The translations under genes and the position numbers were made by a program. The notes under the pieces were generated by a model. The model was not told the DNA's origin, did not search any database, and saw nothing but the letters and a program-made list of their open reading frames with translations. DNA of 64,000 nt. It comes from Arthrobacter gandavensis. Its GTDB lineage: Bacteria > Actinomycetota > Actinomycetes > Actinomycetales > Micrococcaceae. Every line of letters starts with the position of its first letter. Position 1 is the stretch's first letter. The stretch spans positions 370,231-434,230 of the forward strand of contig NZ_JADKYW010000003.1 in assembly GCF_015355785.1 (NCBI RefSeq), given 5' to 3'. Positions 38,171 through 46,820 of the stretch are shown piece by piece.

Positions 38171-39208
38171 TCAGGCATCATTCGCCGGGGTGGTCCTGCG
38201 GCGGTCCCGCTTCCACAGGGGCTGCAGTGCCTCCAGCTCCTCCGGGCCCGCCGTGCGGAACGGCGGAGCTGCCGGCGCCGGCAGCGCGTGGCGTTCCCGC
38301 CCCCGGGTCTTGATCAGGCTGGCAACGACGGCGGCCGTGAGAATAGCGGTTATGACTGCCAGCGAAATCGAGGTCGGAATGTAGTAGACGTCAATCTTGA
38401 GCGCCATCTTGATGCCCACCCAGACCAGGACGAGGGCAAGCCCGGCCTTCAGGTAGACGAAACGGTGGATGAGGTCCGCCAGGAGGAAATACATCGCCCG
38501 GAGGCCCAAAATCGCGAAGGCGTTGGCTGTGAAGACCAGGAACACCTCGTCGGTGACGGCGAAGATTGCGGGGATGGAGTCGACGGCGAACACGATGTCA
38601 GTGACCTCTACCAGGACCAGTACTGCCAGGAGCGGGGTAGCCAGCAGGAGCCCGTTCTTCCGGATGAGGAAGCGCTGCCCGTGAAACGCGTCCGTCATCG
38701 GCACAAACCGGCGGAACAGCTTCAAGACCTTCGATTTCCCGGGATCAACATGTTCGTTGCGCTGGACGAGCATCCGGTAGCCGGTGAACAACAGGAATGC
38801 CGCGAAAATGTACAGCACCCAGCCGGCGCTGGAGATGATGGCGGAGCCTGCAGCAATAAAGATGCCGCGGAAGACCAGTGCGCCCAGTACGCCGAAGAAC
38901 AGCACTCGGTGCTGGTACTCGCGGGGAACCGCGAAGAACGTGAAGATGATGGCCCACACAAAGACGTTGTCTACGGCCAGGGATTTCTCAATGAGATAGC
39001 CGGCAAAGTATTGCTGGCCAAATTCTGCGCCCCAGAGCCACCAGACGAGCACACCGAAGGCGATGCCGAAAAACACCCAGACCGCAGACCAGGCGGCAGC
39101 CTCACGGACACCGATTACGTGGGCCTTGCGGTGCGCAACGAGGTCCGCGGCCAGCATGAGGAGAATGAAGCCGACGACGGCGAGCCATAGCCAAAGAGGT
39201 ACGTCCAT
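38171..39208 (-). CDS. TerC family membrane protein
   Basis: Polytopic membrane protein of the TerC family; bacterial members work in Mn2+ export and metalation of secreted enzymes. About eight hydrophobic helices; conserved acidic motifs include FGIAFGVLVWWLWG, ..KSLAVDNVFVWAIIF with the family Asp/Asn, and VEVTDIVFAVDSIPAIFAVT. The C-terminal ~45 residues are basic and polar. 345 residues, normal. A yybP-ykoY riboswitch lies directly upstream (39238-39333), which supports a role in Mn2+ homeostasis. Confidence 0.92.
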   Translation of the reverse strand: MDVPLWLWLAVVGFILLMLAADLVAHRKAHVIGVREAAAWSAVWVFFGIAFGVLVWWLWGAEFGQQYFAGYLIEKSLAVDNVFVWAIIFTFFAVPREYQHRVLFFGVLGALVFRGIFIAAGSAIISSAGWVLYIFAAFLLFTGYRMLVQRNEHVDPGKSKVLKLFRRFVPMTDAFHGQRFLIRKNGLLLATPLLAVLVLVEVTDIVFAVDSIPAIFAVTDEVFLVFTANAFAILGLRAMYFLLADLIHRFVYLKAGLALVLVWVGIKMALKIDVYYIPTSISLAVITAILTAAVVASLIKTRGRERHALPAPAAPPFRTAGPEELEALQPLWKRDRRRTTPANDA

Positions 39209-39237
39209 GAGAAACCTTCCAGTCAGCGTGAACCAAC

Positions 39238-39333
39238 TGGAGGTCTTTCCCGGCCGGGGTGACCGGCTTGTCCGCCGGAGAGCACTTTGGCTCCCGTATT
39301 GACGACGGACAGGTTAGGGGATACTCCCCTCCA
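39238..39333 (-). promoter_or_regulatory. yybP-ykoY (Mn2+) riboswitch before terC
   Basis: Minus-strand leader. P1 is TGGAGG paired with CCTCCA; immediately inside it are GGAGTA on the 5' side and CCGGGAAAGA on the 3' side, the two conserved loops of the manganese-sensing yybP-ykoY class. Between them is a GC-rich arm (CCGTCGTCAATACGG and CTCTCCGGCGGACAAGCCGG regions). The TerC family is the best known target of this class. Possible -35 TTGACT lies at 39379-39374. Confidence 0.8.
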
Positions 39334-39386
39334 TATGTCCAGAATTTAAGCACATTTTCAGCGAATCGGGAAGAGTCAAACGCGCC

Positions 39387-40247
39387 CTACTTCTGGAAAA
39401 GTGCTTCGAGCCGGCGGGTAGTGACGGTCAGCCCGACCGCGATCATGACGACGAAGTACAGCAGGTGGCCGGCTGTGGCCAGGCTGAACGCACCAGCACT
39501 GATTTGGCGCAGCATCTCCACCCCGTGCCACAGCGGCAGCGCCTGGATAAGCCACTGCACCGCCTGCGGGTAGACGCTCAGCGGGTAGAAGGTGGCGGAG
39601 AAAAGGAACATCGGCAGCATGACGAAGCTGACCCAGTCCAGCTGCTGGAAGGTTTTCATGTAGCTGGTGATCGCCATTCCGAAGGACGCGAAGCCAAAAG
39701 CGACAACCACCGCGGCGGGAATCATCAGCAGCGCGGTCGGAGACGTCACCAGGCCCATGGCGGCCATGACGGCGGTAAAGCCGGTGGCATACATCGCTCC
39801 GCGCAGCAGCGCCAGCAGGATCTCCCCCAGTGCCACGTCCAGCGGACCCAGCGAAGTGGCCAGCATCCCCTCATAGAGCCTGGCGTAGTTCAGCTTGAAG
39901 AACACGTTCATGGTGGAGTCGTAAACGGCGCCGTTCATGGCGGATACGGCCAGCAGCGCCGGGGCGATGTACGCGGCGTAGCTGATCTGTTCACCGCCCG
40001 GGCCGGTGACGGTGCCAATCAGGGCGCCCAGGCCAATCCCCATGGCGAGCAGGTACAGCACAGGTTCGACGAACCCGCTGATCATGATGGACCAGTTGGT
40101 TCCCCATGTGGCTTTCAGCCCGCGGGCAAAAACGGCGCGGATATTCCGGGCGTACAGGGAACCGAGGAAGCGGCTCCCCGCCACCCCCGGTGACGTGGGT
40201 GCCAGGAAGTCCGACGCCGCTGCGCCGCTGCGGTGTTCAGTGCTCAT
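39387..40247 (-). CDS. ABC-2 type transporter permease (NodJ/DrrB-like) A
   Basis: Membrane subunit of an ABC exporter. Six helices in the ABC2_membrane fold; family blocks include GFVEPVLYLLAMGIGLGALIG and the C-terminal segment LPLWHGVEMLRQI. 286 residues. The start overlaps the paralogous permease gene by 4 nt. Together they probably form a heterodimeric channel with the ATPase upstream. Relatives export drugs, lipo-oligosaccharides or glycolipids; the cargo is unknown here. The stop lies 54 nt before the terC riboswitch. Confidence 0.87.
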   Translation of the reverse strand: MSTEHRSGAAASDFLAPTSPGVAGSRFLGSLYARNIRAVFARGLKATWGTNWSIMISGFVEPVLYLLAMGIGLGALIGTVTGPGGEQISYAAYIAPALLAVSAMNGAVYDSTMNVFFKLNYARLYEGMLATSLGPLDVALGEILLALLRGAMYATGFTAVMAAMGLVTSPTALLMIPAAVVVAFGFASFGMAITSYMKTFQQLDWVSFVMLPMFLFSATFYPLSVYPQAVQWLIQALPLWHGVEMLRQISAGAFSLATAGHLLYFVVMIAVGLTVTTRRLEALFQK

Positions 40248-41116
40248 TTACCCAGCCTCCGGGTGAAGGTGCGCCGTGCCAGCACCCAGCCGCCCGCTGC
40301 GAGCACCAGGAGGTAGGCAACGTGCACCACGGTCAGCAGGACCGGTTCGGCCAGGCCGTAGCTGAACAGCCGGCCCAGCTCGGTGGCGTGCCACAGCGGT
40401 GAGATCCAGCCGATCCAGCGGATTACCAGGGGCAGGGTGTCCAGCGGGAAGAAGGTTCCGGAGAACAGGAACAGCGGCATGACGATGAACCGCTGCACCA
40501 TGGCGAACTGTCCGCGGTCCTCGGTGATGGAGGCGCTGTACGCCATGAGCGGCAGGCCGAAGGAGAGTCCGCCCAGGATGGCCGTGAGAATCATCAGCCA
40601 CGCGGTGGCGGGGTTGCCGGCGGCACCGAACAACAGGAGGAAACCAAAGTAGGCGCCGCAGGTTATCAGCAGCCGCACGCCGAGTCCGAGCACGTGCCCG
40701 TCCACCAGCTGTCCGCTGGACAGCGGGGAGGCGTTGGGCCCGTAGTAGGTCCGCCGCCATTTGAACCCGGACATCACCGTATAGGTGTTTTCCTCGCTGG
40801 AGACCATGATCGCCGCCGTCGCCAGCAGCGCAGGCGCCACGAACATCAGGTAGGACACGGAGGTGCCGTTGCCGGCTTCGAATGCCGCGTTGGTGCCGGT
40901 GTCCACCAGTGAAGCAAGTCCGATTCCCATGCCGAAGAGGTACACGAGCGGGGTTCCGACGGCGGTAACCAGCACGGTGATCCCGTAACCGCGCATCCGG
41001 CGCAGCCAGTGCTCCGCGTAGTAGAAGGCACCCAGACGCCGGGCCCTGCGGGCGGTTTCTTCGGGCGTAAGCGGGGAACGCAGCCCCAGGACGGCGTGGG
41101 TGCGCTGCTCAGTCAA
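40244..41116 (-). CDS. ABC-2 type transporter permease (NodJ/DrrB-like) B
   Basis: Paralogue of the next gene, 290 residues, six membrane segments. Shared features include the N-terminal GITVLVTAVGTPLVYLFGMGIGLASLVD and the C-terminal PLWHATELGRLF. Gene overlaps: 8 nt with the ATPase upstream and 4 nt with permease A downstream. Tandem permease pairs of this kind are known in actinobacterial NodIJ-like exporters. Cargo not predictable. Confidence 0.87.
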   Translation of the reverse strand: MTEQRTHAVLGLRSPLTPEETARRARRLGAFYYAEHWLRRMRGYGITVLVTAVGTPLVYLFGMGIGLASLVDTGTNAAFEAGNGTSVSYLMFVAPALLATAAIMVSSEENTYTVMSGFKWRRTYYGPNASPLSSGQLVDGHVLGLGVRLLITCGAYFGFLLLFGAAGNPATAWLMILTAILGGLSFGLPLMAYSASITEDRGQFAMVQRFIVMPLFLFSGTFFPLDTLPLVIRWIGWISPLWHATELGRLFSYGLAEPVLLTVVHVAYLLVLAAGGWVLARRTFTRRLGK

Positions 41117-42077
41117 CGAGGCTCCTGCCCGTGAGGCGGAGGAAGACGTCCTCCAGCGAGGAACGCCGGACCAGCGAGGTGATGGGCCGCAGTCCGCGGG
41201 CGCTGACCGCCTCCAGCGCCGCTTCGCCGTCGTTCGCGTAAATCAGTACCCGGTCCGGCAGCGTCTCGATGCGCTCGCCGATGCCGTCCAGTTCCGCGGC
41301 CACCGTCGTGTTGCGCTCGGATCCGAACCGCAGCTCCACCACTTCACGGGAGGAATGCGTGCGGATCAGGGCAGCCGGGGACCCCTCGGCCATGATGGTG
41401 CCCTTGTCCACCACAATCAACCGGTCGCAGAGCTGCTCGGCCTCATCCATGTAGTGGGTGGTGAGAATCAGCGTCACACCGGCTTCCTTGAGCCGGAAAA
41501 GCCGGTCCCACAGGATGTGGCGCGCCTGCGGGTCCAGTCCGGTGGTGGGTTCGTCCAGCAGCAGGATCCTGGGATCGTTGATCAGTGAGCGGGCAATGGT
41601 CAGGCGGCGCTTCATACCGCCTGAGAGGTCATCCACCCGGGCCTTCGCCTTGTCCGTCAGCTGCGCGAACTCCAGCAGTTCGTCCGCCTTGGGCTGCAGG
41701 TAGCTTTTGGGCAGGCCGAAGTAGCGCCCGTAGGCCAGCAGGTTGTCCCGGACGCGCAGCTCCTCGTCAAGGTTGTCCTGCTGCGGGACTACCCCCAGGT
41801 GTGCCCGGACTTCCGGCCCGTTGGTGTTCGGGTCAAGACCCATGATCGCCAGCTCGCCGGCGGTGCGGCGGGAGACGCCGCCGATCATCTTCATCGTGGT
41901 GGATTTTCCCGCGCCGTTCGGGCCCAGGAGCCCGAAGGACTCCCCTGCCGGAACATCGAAGCTGATTCCGTCTACGGCGGTGAAGTCCCCGTAGGACTTG
42001 GTGAGGTTCGACGCGGCGATGACCGGGTCCTGGAAGCCGCTTACGGCTGGAGTCTTGGAGGTTGTGATCTGCGGCAC
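41109..42077 (-). CDS. ABC exporter ATPase (NodI/DrrA-like)
   Basis: Nucleotide-binding subunit for the two ABC-2 permeases downstream. Walker A GPNGAGKSTTM near residue 56, signature LSGGMKRRLTIARSLI, Walker B ILLLDEPTTGLDPQARH, whose Arg-His-Ile sequence is characteristic of NodI-type proteins, and H-loop TTHYMDEAEQ. 322 residues with a C-terminal domain of ~85 residues. Operon by overlap with the permeases. Confidence 0.92.
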   Translation of the reverse strand: MPQITTSKTPAVSGFQDPVIAASNLTKSYGDFTAVDGISFDVPAGESFGLLGPNGAGKSTTMKMIGGVSRRTAGELAIMGLDPNTNGPEVRAHLGVVPQQDNLDEELRVRDNLLAYGRYFGLPKSYLQPKADELLEFAQLTDKAKARVDDLSGGMKRRLTIARSLINDPRILLLDEPTTGLDPQARHILWDRLFRLKEAGVTLILTTHYMDEAEQLCDRLIVVDKGTIMAEGSPAALIRTHSSREVVELRFGSERNTTVAAELDGIGERIETLPDRVLIYANDGEAALEAVSARGLRPITSLVRRSSLEDVFLRLTGRSLVD

Positions 42078-42113
42078 CCGGCAATCATAGTGCAGGGTGT
42101 CCAGGGAAACGCA

Positions 42114-42145
42114 CAGGCCCGCCCTCGTAACGGAGGACGGGCCTG
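42114..42145 (-). terminator. Hairpin between folD and exporter
   Basis: A 13-bp stem with one mismatch (42114-42126 with 42133-42145), 18 nt past the folD stop. On the minus strand it is followed by TGTGCGTTTCC. It likely ends the glyA-folD message. Confidence 0.65.
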
Positions 42146-42163
42146 CGGGATAAGCCGGTGGGC

Positions 42164-43129
42164 TCAGGCGGACGGGAGGATTCCCACACTGCGTTCCGCG
42201 GCTTCAACCACGTTCGCCAGCAGCATGGCCCGGGTCATCGGTCCCACGCCGCCGGGGTTCGGCGAGATCCAGGACGCGACGGACGCAGCGTCCTTTTCGA
42301 CGTCGCCGCTCAGGGTGGTCTTGCCGGTCTCCGGGTCGGTGACCCGGGTGACGCCCACGTCCAGGACGATAGCGCCGGGCTTGAGCTCGGCGGCTTTGAT
42401 CATGCCCGGGAAGCCCGCGGCGGCAACAACGACGTCGGCCTCTGCCAGCAGCTCGGGCAGGTTGACCGTGCCGGTGTGTGCCAGTGTCACCGTGGCGTTG
42501 ATCTGCCGCCGGGTCAGGAGCAGCCCCAGCGGACGGCCCACGGTGACGCCGCGGCCAATCACCAGGACGTTCTTACCGGTCAGGACCAGACCGTTGCGGA
42601 CCAGCAGCTGCACAATGCCGTGCGGGGTGCACGGGAGCGGTGAGTTCATCGGATCGGAAACGTTGAGCACCAGGCGGCCCAGGTTTACCGGGTGAAGACC
42701 GTCGGCGTCCTTCTCCGGGGCGATGCGCTCCAGGACCGCGTTGGTGTCCAGGTGCTTGGGCAGCGGCAGCTGGACGATGTAGCCGGTAACGGCCGGATCC
42801 TCATTCAGCTCGTCGATAACCTTCTCCAGCTCTGCCTGGCTGATGTCGGCGGGAAGGTCACGGCGGATCGAGTTGATGCCCACCTGGGCGCAGTCCTTAT
42901 GTTTGCCGCCCACGTAGGAGTGGCTTGCCGGGTCATCTCCTACCAGCACGGTGGCCAGACCCGGAGTGATCCCGTGCTCATCCTTGAGGACCTGGATGCG
43001 GTCGGCCAGTTCTGCCTTGATGTCCTTGGCCGCCTGGATGCCGTCAAGGATCCGGGCGGTGGCGGGTACGGTTTCCTCTGCGGTTTCCACGGCGCCTTCC
43101 ATGTTCGTGCCTTTTTCCACCTTTACCAT
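42164..43129 (-). CDS. folD: FolD bifunctional dehydrogenase/cyclohydrolase
   Basis: Interconverts 5,10-methylene-, methenyl- and 10-formyl-tetrahydrofolate with NADP+. Family blocks [22 protein letters not shown] (catalytic Lys within), [15 protein letters not shown], and [19 protein letters not shown] for NADP. 321 residues, ~30 longer than usual at the N-terminus. The listed ATG overlaps the glyA stop by 7 nt; the AGGAGG just before it is so close that GTG at 43120 or ATG at 43102 may be used instead. Cotranscribed with glyA under the ZTP riboswitch. Confidence 0.93.
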   Translation of the reverse strand: MVKVEKGTNMEGAVETAEETVPATARILDGIQAAKDIKAELADRIQVLKDEHGITPGLATVLVGDDPASHSYVGGKHKDCAQVGINSIRRDLPADISQAELEKVIDELNEDPAVTGYIVQLPLPKHLDTNAVLERIAPEKDADGLHPVNLGRLVLNVSDPMNSPLPCTPHGIVQLLVRNGLVLTGKNVLVIGRGVTVGRPLGLLLTRRQINATVTLAHTGTVNLPELLAEADVVVAAAGFPGMIKAAELKPGAIVLDVGVTRVTDPETGKTTLSGDVEKDAASVASWISPNPGGVGPMTRAMLLANVVEAAERSVGILPSA

Positions 43130-44406
43130 TCCTCCTGGCCCGGGTAGAGCGGGAAGTCCTCGGCGAGAGCGGTGACCCGGCGGCGCAGCGCCTCCGTGTC
43201 CGGGGCGGGCTTCAGCGCGGCGGCGATGATCTCAGCCACCTCGGTGAATTCCTTCGCTCCGAAGCCGCGGGTGGCCAGGGCCGGGGTGCCGATACGCAGT
43301 CCGGAGGTGACCATCGGCGGGCGCGGATCGAACGGAACCGAATTGCGGTTCACGGTGATGCCTACCGAGTGAAGCAGGTCTTCGGCCTGCTTGCCGTCCA
43401 GCACGGAGTTGCGCAGGTCCACCAGGATCAGGTGCACGTCAGTGCCGCCGGTGAGCACCGAAACGCCGTGTTCGGCCACGTCTGCGGCGGTTAGCCGGTC
43501 CGCGATGATCCGGGCGCCTTCCAGGACGCGTTCCTGCCGCTCACGGAATTCCTCCGAACCGGCAACCTTGAAGGCAACGGCCTTCGCCGCGATCACGTGC
43601 ATCAGCGGCCCGCCCTGCTGGCCCGGGAAGACGCTGGAATTGAGCTTCCTGCCGAACTCTTCCCTGGCCAGGATCATGCCCGAACGCGGGCCGGCGAGGG
43701 TTTTGTGCACTGTGGAGGTGACGACGTCGGAATGCGGCACCGGGCTCGGATGCAGTCCTGCTGCCACCAGGCCGGCGAAGTGGGCCATATCCGTCCAGAG
43801 ATAGGCACCCGCCTCGTCCGCGATGGACCGGAAGGCCTCGAAGTCCAGCTGGCGGGGGTAGGCGGACCAGCCTGCGATGATGACCTGCGGCTTTTCGGCG
43901 AGCGCCTGCTCGCGGACCTTGTCCATGTCCACGCGGCAGGTCTTCTCGTCCACTCCGTAGGCGGCGACTTCGTAGAGCTTGCCGGAGAAATTCAGTTTCA
44001 TGCCGTGGGTCAGGTGCCCGCCGTGGGCCAGGTTCAGGCCCATGATCTTGTCCCCCGGCTGGATCAGGGCCGCCAGGGCCGCAGCATTGGCCTGCGCGCC
44101 GGAATGCGGCTGCACGTTGGCGAACTCCGCACCGAACAGGGCCTTGACCCGTTCGATTGCGAGGTTCTCGGCTACGTCGACCTGCTCGCAGCCGCCGTAG
44201 TAGCGGCGTCCGGGGTAGCCCTCGGCGTACTTGTTGGTCAGGACGGAGCCCTGGGCTTCCAGGACGGCACGCGGTGCAAAGTTCTCTGAAGCGATCATTT
44301 CCAGCGTGTTGCGCTGGCGGGCCAGTTCCCCGTCCAGGACCGCGGCGATCTCCGGATCAACTTCGGAGAGGGGGGCATTGGTGACGGGCTGGGTGGATAG
44401 TCTCAC
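43123..44406 (-). CDS. glyA: Serine hydroxymethyltransferase
   Basis: PLP enzyme that converts serine and tetrahydrofolate to glycine and 5,10-methylene-tetrahydrofolate. N-terminal block [21 protein letters not shown], the PLP site [19 protein letters not shown] with Schiff-base Lys, and [14 protein letters not shown]. 427 residues, normal. A ZTP riboswitch lies in its 180-nt leader. The first gene of the one-carbon unit; folD overlaps its stop. Confidence 0.97.
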   Translation of the reverse strand: MRLSTQPVTNAPLSEVDPEIAAVLDGELARQRNTLEMIASENFAPRAVLEAQGSVLTNKYAEGYPGRRYYGGCEQVDVAENLAIERVKALFGAEFANVQPHSGAQANAAALAALIQPGDKIMGLNLAHGGHLTHGMKLNFSGKLYEVAAYGVDEKTCRVDMDKVREQALAEKPQVIIAGWSAYPRQLDFEAFRSIADEAGAYLWTDMAHFAGLVAAGLHPSPVPHSDVVTSTVHKTLAGPRSGMILAREEFGRKLNSSVFPGQQGGPLMHVIAAKAVAFKVAGSEEFRERQERVLEGARIIADRLTAADVAEHGVSVLTGGTDVHLILVDLRNSVLDGKQAEDLLHSVGITVNRNSVPFDPRPPMVTSGLRIGTPALATRGFGAKEFTEVAEIIAAALKPAPDTEALRRRVTALAEDFPLYPGQEEW

Positions 44407-44490
44407 GTGGATCTCCTGGGGAAGGGTTTTCTATAGGTCAGGCTACCTGCCGGGCACCCCCGGGGTCCGGGCATGACAAACAGATGACAA
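44407..44490 (-). other. glyA leader, expression-platform region
   Basis: Between the ZTP aptamer and glyA. The GC-rich palindromic stretch around 44447-44472 (GCCCGG/CCGGGC on both strands) could form the terminator or anti-terminator switched by the aptamer. Ribosome site CCAGGAG lies ~8 nt before the ATG. Confidence 0.4.
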
Positions 44491-44492
44491 CT

Positions 44493-44582
44493 TGACCGAA
44501 GGCCCAGGCGTGCGATCCGCGGTATGTTCTGCTCTGTGCCGCTTCCTGGTGGTTACCCACCCAACGCCAGTTGCGACGGTTA
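44493..44582 (-). promoter_or_regulatory. ZTP (pfl) riboswitch before glyA
   Basis: Minus-strand aptamer matching the pfl/ZTP class: 5' GTCGC-AACTGGCG, then the GTGG-GTAA-CCAC hairpin, then AGGAAGCGGC closing P1 (GTCGC/GCGGC), and further on the invariant ACGCCTGGGC of P3. ZTP riboswitches sense the folate-shortage alarmone ZMP/ZTP and commonly control glyA, folD and purH. The aptamer starts right after the stop codon of the GNAT gene. Confidence 0.85.
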
Positions 44583-44586
44583 CATC

Positions 44587-45129
44587 CTACCGTGCAGCCA
44601 GGTCTTCCCACTCGAAACCGGTAACGGTTCCGGATTCCCAGTCGGACCGCAGCCGGCCGTAGGCAACCTCCGCAACCCGCTGCCCGTCCGGCAGCGGCCA
44701 TTCCTCGCGCAGGTGCGCCTCCTTGACGAACCCGGAGCGCAGCAGCGTCTTGCGCATGGCAATGTTGTCCTCCCGCATCTTCCCCGCAAAGCGGCGAAGA
44801 TGCGGGTGTTCCGTGAAGACCTTGTCAGTGAGGGCCATGAGCACGGGAACGCCTTTGCCCTCACCCCGGTACTCCTCGACCAGGCGGAGATCGAAGTACG
44901 CACAGTCCTCATTGAGGTTCTCCAGGATCACCAGGCCGAGCCGGTGGTTGTCGCCGAAAATCCAGTAGGTGCAGACGCCGTCGGACTCGAACCGTCCCTC
45001 CAGCAGCAGCCTGCGCACCAGTTCCTCGGAGGGCGAGGTGATGCGGTGGAACGGGAAACTGTTGGTGGTCAGGAACCTGACCAGCTCTTCTTCGTCCTTA
45101 TCCATGAGCGGGGCGAAAGTAACGTCCAT
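44587..45129 (-). CDS. GNAT family N-acetyltransferase
   Basis: 180-residue acetyltransferase of the RimJ/RimL-like GNAT group. Acetyl-CoA motif A is RLVEEYRGEGKGVPVLMALTD near residues 80-100; beta-strand and AMRKTLLRSGFVKEAHLREEW near 127-147 form motif B. The substrate (amino-acid, peptide or antibiotic) is unknown. It is upstream of the glyA riboswitch on the same strand and may read through into it. Confidence 0.83.
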   Translation of the reverse strand: MDVTFAPLMDKDEEELVRFLTTNSFPFHRITSPSEELVRRLLLEGRFESDGVCTYWIFGDNHRLGLVILENLNEDCAYFDLRLVEEYRGEGKGVPVLMALTDKVFTEHPHLRRFAGKMREDNIAMRKTLLRSGFVKEAHLREEWPLPDGQRVAEVAYGRLRSDWESGTVTGFEWEDLAAR

Positions 45130-45174
45130 TCACCCAGCCTAGGCCGTGGGGGCCCGGGCGGTAACCTTGGGAAG

Positions 45175-46092
45175 GTGAGAGAAGATGCCACTGCCGGGCT
45201 GCCGGCGTCCCCCGTTTCCCCGTCCTTCGATTCCGCCGCCGCTGCAGGCGCCAGTGCCTACACCCTGACGCTGTCCTGCGCAGACCGGCCCGGCATCGTC
45301 CATGCAGTTTCCGGCGCCCTGGCCGGGGCCGGCGGGAACATCACGGAGTCGCAGCAGTACGGCAGTCCGGATTCAGGCACCTTCTTCATGCGCGTGGACT
45401 TCACCGCTCCCGGAACCTACGACGGCGTCCGCTCCCGGATAGCCCCGGTAGCAGCCCAGTTCGGCATGGACTGGGAACTGCACCGGGCCGGCGTACCGGT
45501 GCGCACGCTGATCATGGCGTCCAAGGACGGGCACTGCCTGAACGACCTGCTGTTCCAGCAGCGGGCCGGCAACCTGCCCATCGAGATCCCCGCGATCGTC
45601 TCCAACCACCGGGACCTTGCCGGCCTGGCCGAGTTCTACGGCGTGCCGTTCCACCACATCCCGGTCACCGCGGACACCAAGCAGGAGGCGGAGAACAGGC
45701 TCCGGGCGCTGATGACGGAGCTGGATATTGAGCTGGTGGTGCTGGCCCGGTACATGCAGATCCTCAGCAACGAACTGTGCCAGGAGCTCTCCGGACGGGC
45801 CATCAACATCCACCACTCCTTCCTTCCCTCCTTCAAGGGCGCCCGCCCGTACCACCAGGCACACGCCCGCGGCGTGAAGCTCATCGGAGCCACGGCGCAC
45901 TACGTGACCTCGGACCTGGATGAGGGTCCGATCATCGAGCAGGAAGTCATTCGGGTGGACCACTCCCGCACCGCACAGCGCCTGGCTGCGCTCGGTGCCG
46001 GAGTTGAGGGACGCACCCTCTCGAAAGCAGTGCAGTGGCATGCCGAGCACCGCGTGCTGCTCGACGGCCGCCGGACCATCGTCTTCAACTAG
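45175..46092 (+). CDS. purU: Formyltetrahydrofolate deformylase
   Basis: Hydrolyses 10-formyl-THF to formate and THF, which balances the one-carbon pool. An ACT domain (LTLSCADRPGIVHAVSGAL) occupies the N-terminus. The formyltransferase domain has AINIHHSFLPSFKGARPYHQA with the Asn-His catalytic pair and HYVTSDLDEGPII with the catalytic Asp. 305 residues. The GTG at 45175 lies 7 nt after TAACCT with no proper Shine-Dalgarno, so a leaderless start is likely. Divergent from the GNAT gene. Confidence 0.93.
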   Translation: MREDATAGLPASPVSPSFDSAAAAGASAYTLTLSCADRPGIVHAVSGALAGAGGNITESQQYGSPDSGTFFMRVDFTAPGTYDGVRSRIAPVAAQFGMDWELHRAGVPVRTLIMASKDGHCLNDLLFQQRAGNLPIEIPAIVSNHRDLAGLAEFYGVPFHHIPVTADTKQEAENRLRALMTELDIELVVLARYMQILSNELCQELSGRAINIHHSFLPSFKGARPYHQAHARGVKLIGATAHYVTSDLDEGPIIEQEVIRVDHSRTAQRLAALGAGVEGRTLSKAVQWHAEHRVLLDGRRTIVFN

Positions 46093-46109
46093 GCCGCATC
46101 TTGCCGGAT

Positions 46110-46130
46110 GCCGGGGCGGGGTGCCCCGGC
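46110..46130 (+). terminator. Hairpin after purU
   Basis: Short GC-rich inverted repeat, GCCGGGGC/GCCCCGGC, 17 nt past purU, without a T-run. A weak terminator at best. Confidence 0.4.
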
Positions 46131-46162
46131 ACCGGCGCGCCGCCGCCCGCTAGAGTTGTCGC

Positions 46163-46687
46163 ATGGCTCACATCGTTACCCTGCGCGGCAAGACTCCCGT
46201 CACCGACCCGTCCGTCTTCCTGGCTCCCACGGCATCCCTGATCGGCGACGTCGAACTGGGGCCTGGTGCCAGCGCCTTCTACGGCGTCTGCGTCCGCGGA
46301 GACTCACATTCGATCCGGGTGGGGGCTGGAACGAACCTCCAGGACAATGTGGTGCTGCACGCAGACCCCGGTTTTCCCACGACTATCGGCGAGCGGGTCA
46401 GCGTGGGCCACAACGCCGTCGTGCACGGGTGCACGGTGGAGGACGACTGCCTGGTGGGCATGAGCGCGACCATTATGAACGGAGCGGTGATTGGTGCCGG
46501 CTCCCTCGTGGCGGCGGGCGCCCTGGTGCTTGAAGGCACCCGGGTTCCGCCGCGCTCACTGGTGGCCGGGGTTCCGGCCAAGGTCCGGCGCACGCTGACT
46601 GACGAAGAATTCGCTGCGGTGCAGCGTAATGCGGCGCACTATCTGGAGATGGCGGCGGAGCACCGCGAGGCGCTGGCGGGGCACTAG
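46163..46687 (+). CDS. Gamma-carbonic-anhydrase family hexapeptide protein
   Basis: Left-handed beta-helix protein of the gamma-CA (YrdA/PaaY) group, 174 residues. The three Zn-ligand His positions are visible in LHADPGF and SVGHNAVVHGC, and the hexapeptide repeat runs from ~15 to ~140. Some relatives are active carbonic anhydrases, others are not; the sequence cannot decide. The ATG lies 6 nt after TAGAGT, suggesting a leaderless start. Confidence 0.88.
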   Translation: MAHIVTLRGKTPVTDPSVFLAPTASLIGDVELGPGASAFYGVCVRGDSHSIRVGAGTNLQDNVVLHADPGFPTTIGERVSVGHNAVVHGCTVEDDCLVGMSATIMNGAVIGAGSLVAAGALVLEGTRVPPRSLVAGVPAKVRRTLTDEEFAAVQRNAAHYLEMAAEHREALAGH

Positions 46688-46783
46688 GCCCTCCCGCTGC
46701 CCCTGGCTCTCCCGCCTCACGGTTCCGCGGGCACCCCGCGTGCACCGGCGTTGCCGGCTGCGCGAAACACGTTGCGTTCAATT

Positions 46784-46795
46784 CTTGACGACAAG
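46784..46795. promoter_or_regulatory. ROK-gene palindrome CTTGACGACAAG
   Basis: A 12-bp palindrome (CTTG-ACGA-CAAG), 25 nt before the ROK gene, almost identical to CTTGACGGCAAG before the sugar operon (48106-48117). Candidate operator for the ROK regulator (autoregulation). Confidence 0.5.
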
Positions 46796-46820
46796 CCCCC
46801 TGTATAGGACCCTGAACTTT

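Noticed and set aside
37502..39190. 562-codon plus-strand frame
   Set aside because: Runs antisense through the thymidylate-kinase-like gene, the small lipoprotein and terC, all of which have clear family motifs.
46785..46808. TTGACG/TATAGG promoter for the ROK gene
   Set aside because: The boxes are only 12 bp apart, too close for a sigma-70-type promoter; the palindrome is better read as an operator.
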